In this document: in pieces, positions 42,325-45,083 of the stretch
How the letters are laid out: every line of letters starts with the position of its first letter
How positions within the stretch are numbered: the first letter of the stretch is position 1
DNA from: Candidatus Gallipaludibacter merdavium
GTDB lineage: Bacteria; Bacteroidota; Bacteroidia; Bacteroidales; Paludibacteraceae
DNA length: 45,083 nt
Reading direction: 5' to 3'
Assembly (NCBI GenBank): GCA_017694875.1
Contig: JADIMG010000026.1
Span: 1 to 45,083, forward strand
Notes under the pieces: model-generated
Seen by the model: only the letters and a program-made list of their open reading frames with translations
The model's database searches: none
Told to the model about the DNA's origin: nothing
Translations under genes and position numbers: made by a program

Positions 42325-42707
42325 ACTTGCTCTTGACCTTCCATTATCTGTTTACGCAATTTTTGCATGGATTTTACCATAGCCTTTTCAATAACAATAT
42401 AAGGCAGCTCTTCACGCGCAATATAGGAATAGCAGATACGAACCTTCGCATCATCAGGCAACTCATTTAGCTGCAGCTGATGCAATCTATATGCCTCACG
42501 CATGCGCCGCTTCAAGGTATTACGCCATACGGCACGTTTGAACAAGCGCTTTGCTACAGAAAACATCACCCGATTTTCATTGTCTGTACAGTACATATAA
42601 GTGACACGAAGCGGATAGCACACAAAAGTACACCCCTTGGCAAATAGTTCTTTTACCAACGTTTCACCTTTCAAACGCTTCGACTTGCTCAAACCCAATT
42701 CAGACAT
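42321..42707 (-). CDS. rnpA: Ribonuclease P protein component
   Basis: A 128-residue basic protein, the protein subunit of RNase P that helps remove tRNA 5' leaders. The family core is seen: [20 protein letters not shown] at the N-terminus, [26 protein letters not shown] (about 49-74, the RNR-like motif) and a conserved C-terminal helix. It overlaps yidD by 4 bp. A -7 element lies at 42736-42743. rpmH, the frequent upstream partner in other phyla, is absent here. Confidence 0.96.
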   Translation of the reverse strand: MSELGLSKSKRLKGETLVKELFAKGCTFVCYPLRVTYMYCTDNENRVMFSVAKRLFKRAVWRNTLKRRMREAYRLHQLQLNELPDDAKVRICYSYIAREELPYIVIEKAMVKSMQKLRKQIMEGQEQV

Positions 42708-42735
42708 AGGCTGTTTAAATTCAAAAAAGCAACCC

Positions 42736-42743
42736 CAAAAGTA
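42736..42743 (-). promoter_or_regulatory. -7 element of the rnpA-yidD-trmD unit
   Basis: Minus-strand TACTTTTG, 28 bp before the rnpA ATG. No TTTG found at -33 spacing, so this is a weaker call. Confidence 0.5.
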
Positions 42744-42800
42744 AGGAAAAATTCCGAACTTCCGAGATTGCTTAAAAATCCTTCAATTACAGAAACCCTA

Positions 42801-43559
42801 TTATTTCCGTACCCGCTTATGGTTCTCTTTCAAATAAGCATCAATTGCCATCGTCATAGACGGATACTCTGGGGATGGTACTTCTATATCCACACGCAAT
42901 CCTGCGTCACGCGCTGCGCGCGCTGTTGTCGCACCCAGGCAGCCAATCACAGTTTCCCCCTGTTCAAAATTAGGGAAATTTTTCATCAAGGCAGCTATTC
43001 CAGCCGGACTGAAAAATACCAACATATCATAATCAAAAGGCTCAGACTCGCTGAAATCATTGCTTACAGTCCTATACATTACTGCTTTATCAATCTGTAT
43101 CTTTCGTGAGCGGAACATTTCCATCAAATCATCATTATGAACATCCGATACAACTATCAGATATTTTTCATCCAGATGTTTTGTCATTGTTGGTATCAAA
43201 TCCGGCATCTTACCTGTCGGGCCGAAAAACACCTTACGCTTCCTATACTGAATATATTTTTGAAGATAAAGTGCCACCGATTCAGAAACACAGAAATATT
43301 TCATCGTCTCAGGAACCGTAATACGCAATTCTTCACACAAACGAAAAAAATGGTCAATGCCATGTCGAGCATTGAACACAATGGCTGTATGGTCCAAAAT
43401 TGACACCTTTTGTTTACGGAATTCTTTTGAATCCATTGGTTCAACCTTGATGAACGGCCGGAAATCTATCTTGACATTATATTTCGCCATAATATCATAA
43501 TAGGGAGATTTCTCCGACGTAGGTTTGGGCTGAGACACCAAAATTTTCTTGACTTTCAA
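42801..43559 (-). CDS. hemD: Uroporphyrinogen-III synthase (HemD family)
   Basis: A 252-residue protein matching the Bacteroidota HemD type: KKILVSQPKPTSEKSPYYDI at the N-terminus, FNARHGIDHFFRLC (about 62-75), CVSESVALYLQKYI (about 89-102) and DMLVFFSPAGIAALMKNFPNF (about 180-200), with IGCLGATTARAARDAGLRV near the end. The family cyclises hydroxymethylbilane to uroporphyrinogen III for tetrapyrroles. HemD proteins are poorly conserved, so the call rests on the S-P-x-G-I and G-x-T-A motifs. Many Bacteroidales lack a full heme pathway, so the physiological product could be a cobamide precursor. It follows the DUF4271 gene by 19 bp. Confidence 0.85.
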   Translation of the reverse strand: MKVKKILVSQPKPTSEKSPYYDIMAKYNVKIDFRPFIKVEPMDSKEFRKQKVSILDHTAIVFNARHGIDHFFRLCEELRITVPETMKYFCVSESVALYLQKYIQYRKRKVFFGPTGKMPDLIPTMTKHLDEKYLIVVSDVHNDDLMEMFRSRKIQIDKAVMYRTVSNDFSESEPFDYDMLVFFSPAGIAALMKNFPNFEQGETVIGCLGATTARAARDAGLRVDIEVPSPEYPSMTMAIDAYLKENHKRVRK

Positions 43560-43578
43560 AACCTTCTATTTTTTATTG

Positions 43579-44247
43579 TTAGACAGATACAACTATTTTT
43601 TCCAATAAAAAAAACAGTCCCCAAAATGGTATAATTTCGAGGGTGCAAAGGTACAGCAATATATAAAAACTCGCAACCATTTTATGAAAAAAAAGTTGAA
43701 AAATATCTACCAATAACATGATTACGGCACCAAACAGTAACAAACCTAACAATATGAGCGGATAGACTGCATATATCTCCGGCAGCAGAACACTAAACAG
43801 ACACAATGGCAAGCCCAGCATTGAGACAAGCAACAACAATTGCCAATACATACGCATATATACCGTAAAAGTCTGCATGCCAAAAAACACATAGCCCAAC
43901 AAAAGCAATAGCAAATATTTCAACGCAAAGAATAAACTTACGCACGCTAACAGTTTCAAATAAGTCAGAAGACGGAATGTGCCATTCAAGCCATACATCA
44001 ACAAATAGCTACAAAGAGTCCAGGTGCAAACCACAAATATCACTTGCGACACGATGGCACGTATATCAATACGTGTCTGGTCATCAAACAGATTGCTTCT
44101 ATCGTCATCTTTTCCTTTACGAAATAACACAGCTATATTGTAAGGCTGTGCTATAAAGGAGAAGGACAGCAACAAACAAAGAAAGGCCAACAATATTGGA
44201 AACCAGCTTTCCGTAAGCGGAGAAGATGCCAAAACAATCTCTTCCAT
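43579..44247 (-). CDS. DUF4271 family membrane protein
   Basis: A 222-residue protein with about six membrane helices (roughly 17-34, 70-88, 95-118, 130-150, 157-178 and 190-212). FIAQPYNIAVLFRKGKDDDRSN (about 31-52) and the aromatic MQTFTVYMRMYWQLLLL (about 122-138) fit the DUF4271 family of Bacteroidota, which is typically encoded directly before hemD as here. The function is unknown. The hemD promoter lies inside its 3' end. The gene begins 19 bp behind the LOG-family gene. Confidence 0.8.
   Translation of the reverse strand: MEEIVLASSPLTESWFPILLAFLCLLLSFSFIAQPYNIAVLFRKGKDDDRSNLFDDQTRIDIRAIVSQVIFVVCTWTLCSYLLMYGLNGTFRLLTYLKLLACVSLFFALKYLLLLLLGYVFFGMQTFTVYMRMYWQLLLLVSMLGLPLCLFSVLLPEIYAVYPLILLGLLLFGAVIMLLVDIFQLFFHKMVASFYILLYLCTLEIIPFWGLFFLLEKIVVSV
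43646..43653 (-). promoter_or_regulatory. -7 element for hemD inside the DUF4271 gene
   Basis: Minus-strand TACCTTTG with GTTG (43674-43677) 20 bp upstream, about 87 bp before the hemD ATG. It would allow hemD to be expressed apart from the upstream genes. Confidence 0.55.
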
Positions 44248-44266
44248 TTTTTATTCTCCTTTGGAC

Positions 44267-44860
44267 TTAAATGGCTGCTATCTTTCGTACAGTACTATCC
44301 CATTCAGGCATGCTCTGCAATGCACTGTCCAATTCTGCCGTCGCCGCACACACTTTCCACATATTTTTATGTATTTCACGCATAAAATGACCATCAACCA
44401 TCTGATCCAACCAAGTCAGCAATGAATCATAACAGCCCAACACATTCATTATCACAATAGGCTTTGTTATCAAGCCCAATTGTTTCCAAGTAAGTGTTTC
44501 CAAGAGTTCCTCCGCCGTTCCTATTCCCCCTGGAAACGAAATAACAGCATCCGACATTTCACACATCAGTTGCTTGCGTTCGTGCATGGTATTTGTAATG
44601 AGCAATTGCTGTAATCTCTCATGATGCCATCCGGCGTCTACCATAAAACGAGGTATGACACCCGTCACTTTGCCTCCACAAGCCAACACGCTGTCGGCTA
44701 AAGCGCCCATCAGCCCAACATTCCCTGCACCATAAACAAGTTCAATCCCATGCTCAGCCAACCAGCCTCCCAAGCGCTTTACTTCTACAAACAGCCGTGA
44801 ATCCACCTGCGAACTAGAACCACAAAATACACAAATACGCTTTATATCCTTACTATCCAT
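44267..44860 (-). CDS. LOG family protein (nucleoside 5'-monophosphate phosphoribohydrolase type)
   Basis: A 197-residue cytoplasmic protein. It begins with RICVFCGSSSQVDSRL (about 8-23) and has VYGAGNVGLMGALADSVLACGG (about 42-63) and the LOG hallmark FPGGIGTAEELLETLTW (about 110-126). This is the PGGxGTxxE motif, with an arginine (MHERKQLM, about 92-99) that binds the ribose phosphate. LOG enzymes release free base from nucleoside monophosphates. Older databases call them lysine decarboxylase-like, which is misleading. It has its own -7 element and may head the DUF4271-hemD unit. Confidence 0.92.
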   Translation of the reverse strand: MDSKDIKRICVFCGSSSQVDSRLFVEVKRLGGWLAEHGIELVYGAGNVGLMGALADSVLACGGKVTGVIPRFMVDAGWHHERLQQLLITNTMHERKQLMCEMSDAVISFPGGIGTAEELLETLTWKQLGLITKPIVIMNVLGCYDSLLTWLDQMVDGHFMREIHKNMWKVCAATAELDSALQSMPEWDSTVRKIAAI

Positions 44861-44881
44861 TCATTCTCCTTTTTATTCCTG

Positions 44882-44889
44882 CAAAGATA
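44882..44889 (-). promoter_or_regulatory. -7 element of the LOG-family gene
   Basis: Minus-strand TATCTTTG, 21 bp before the ATG. The expected -33 position falls near the boundary with the putative insertion sequence and shows no TTTG. Confidence 0.6.
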
Positions 44890-44929
44890 ATACAATTACA
44901 TCAAAGCTGAGCTCTGGTGGTTGAGAAAC

Positions 44930-45083
44930 AACAAAAATGAGCCCAGTTTTCACGAGGGCACTGAAAAAGTCCTTTCATAGGACAACCGACTGATATAATC
45001 GGCATATACCCAATAAATATTTTGGATATATGCCGATTTTTGGGTATCTTTATCTTTATAAAACAGATAAAGATGCTACCCAC
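44930..45083 (+). mobile_element. Probable left end of an insertion sequence (IS1182-like), truncated by the window
   Basis: After the LOG-family promoter the sequence turns into a segment typical of Bacteroidales IS ends: GCCCAGTTTTCACGAGGGCA at 44941-44960, then CTGAAAAAGT, a small hairpin at 44969-44983, a 17-bp hairpin at 44997-45038, and a second hairpin whose 3' arm ends at an ATG (45073). The first codons there read Met-Leu-Pro, as I recall for Bacteroides IS1182-type transposases, but only 11 nt of that frame are present. The exact outer boundary and terminal repeat are uncertain. No convincing chromosomal gene covers this stretch. Confidence 0.45.

Noticed and set aside
44901-45083. 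Minus-strand 60-codon frame at the right edge
   Set aside because: It reads against the hairpins of the probable insertion-sequence end and has no features; a rightward transposase start at 45073 is more plausible.
1-45083. CRISPR arrays, tRNA genes, prophage or conjugative modules
   Set aside because: No regularly spaced repeats, no cloverleaf-type sequence with a T-loop that I could recognise, and no integrase, capsid or transfer genes were seen; a tRNA or CRISPR scan would settle this.

Overview
The window looks like chromosomal DNA from a member of the order Bacteroidales (phylum Bacteroidota). The direct signs are promoters of the TTTG-N19/20-TAnnTTTG type, almost no Shine-Dalgarno sequences, a ribosomal protein S16 with a long Ala/Glu/Lys-rich tail, a DUF4271-type gene next to hemD, and lipoproteins with short lipoboxes. 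The base composition is moderately A+T rich. The left edge holds the 5' end of a 16S rRNA gene transcribed leftwards, so the window begins just upstream of an rRNA operon. I cannot name the genus.

Layout. 1-470: 16S start, rRNA leader and rRNA promoter. 472-3160: leftward operon of a thioredoxin-fold lipoprotein without cysteines, a half-size ChrA-type transporter and a Na+/Ca2+-type exchanger. 3252-8918: complete leftward Rnf operon (RseC-like, rnfB, C, D, G, E, A). 9142-10631: rightward VanZ-like gene and dprA. 10719-12134: ahcY. 12251-15752: leftward operon of a DUF2147 protein, a free-standing MetH homocysteine-methyltransferase module, surE, a small membrane protein and an EamA transporter. 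16035-21667: tripartite RND efflux operon. 21809-23499: divergent LytS-type kinase and LytTR regulator. 23492-25983: cardiolipin synthase and ribD. 26174-27223: secreted thioredoxin, small ferredoxin and MarR regulator. 27388-27879: small outer-membrane barrel. 28271-33111: guaA, an NlpC/P60 peptidase and priA. 33089-40312: leftward surface-glycan cluster (flippase, EpsG-type polymerase, four glycosyltransferases, an epimerase), headed by a thiamine-binding-type gene. 40446-44860: core genes rpsP, DUF1294, trmD, yidD, rnpA, hemD, DUF4271 and a LOG-family gene. About 44930-45083: the likely left end of an insertion sequence.

How the genes work together. The Rnf complex couples ferredoxin:NAD+ electron transfer to ion pumping. 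The MetH module and AhcY belong to the methionine/S-adenosylmethionine cycle. The RND pump is probably controlled by the divergent LytTR system: two identical 11-bp boxes 21 bp apart lie directly upstream of the pump promoter. The glycan genes form one tightly packed unit. Most of the window is ordinary housekeeping DNA. The points most worth a second look are the LytTR-like operator, the thioredoxin-ferredoxin-MarR operon, the stand-alone MetH module, the cysteine-less thioredoxin-fold lipoprotein, the terminator/promoter overlap after rnfA, and the two hairpins guarding the start of the right-edge insertion sequence.
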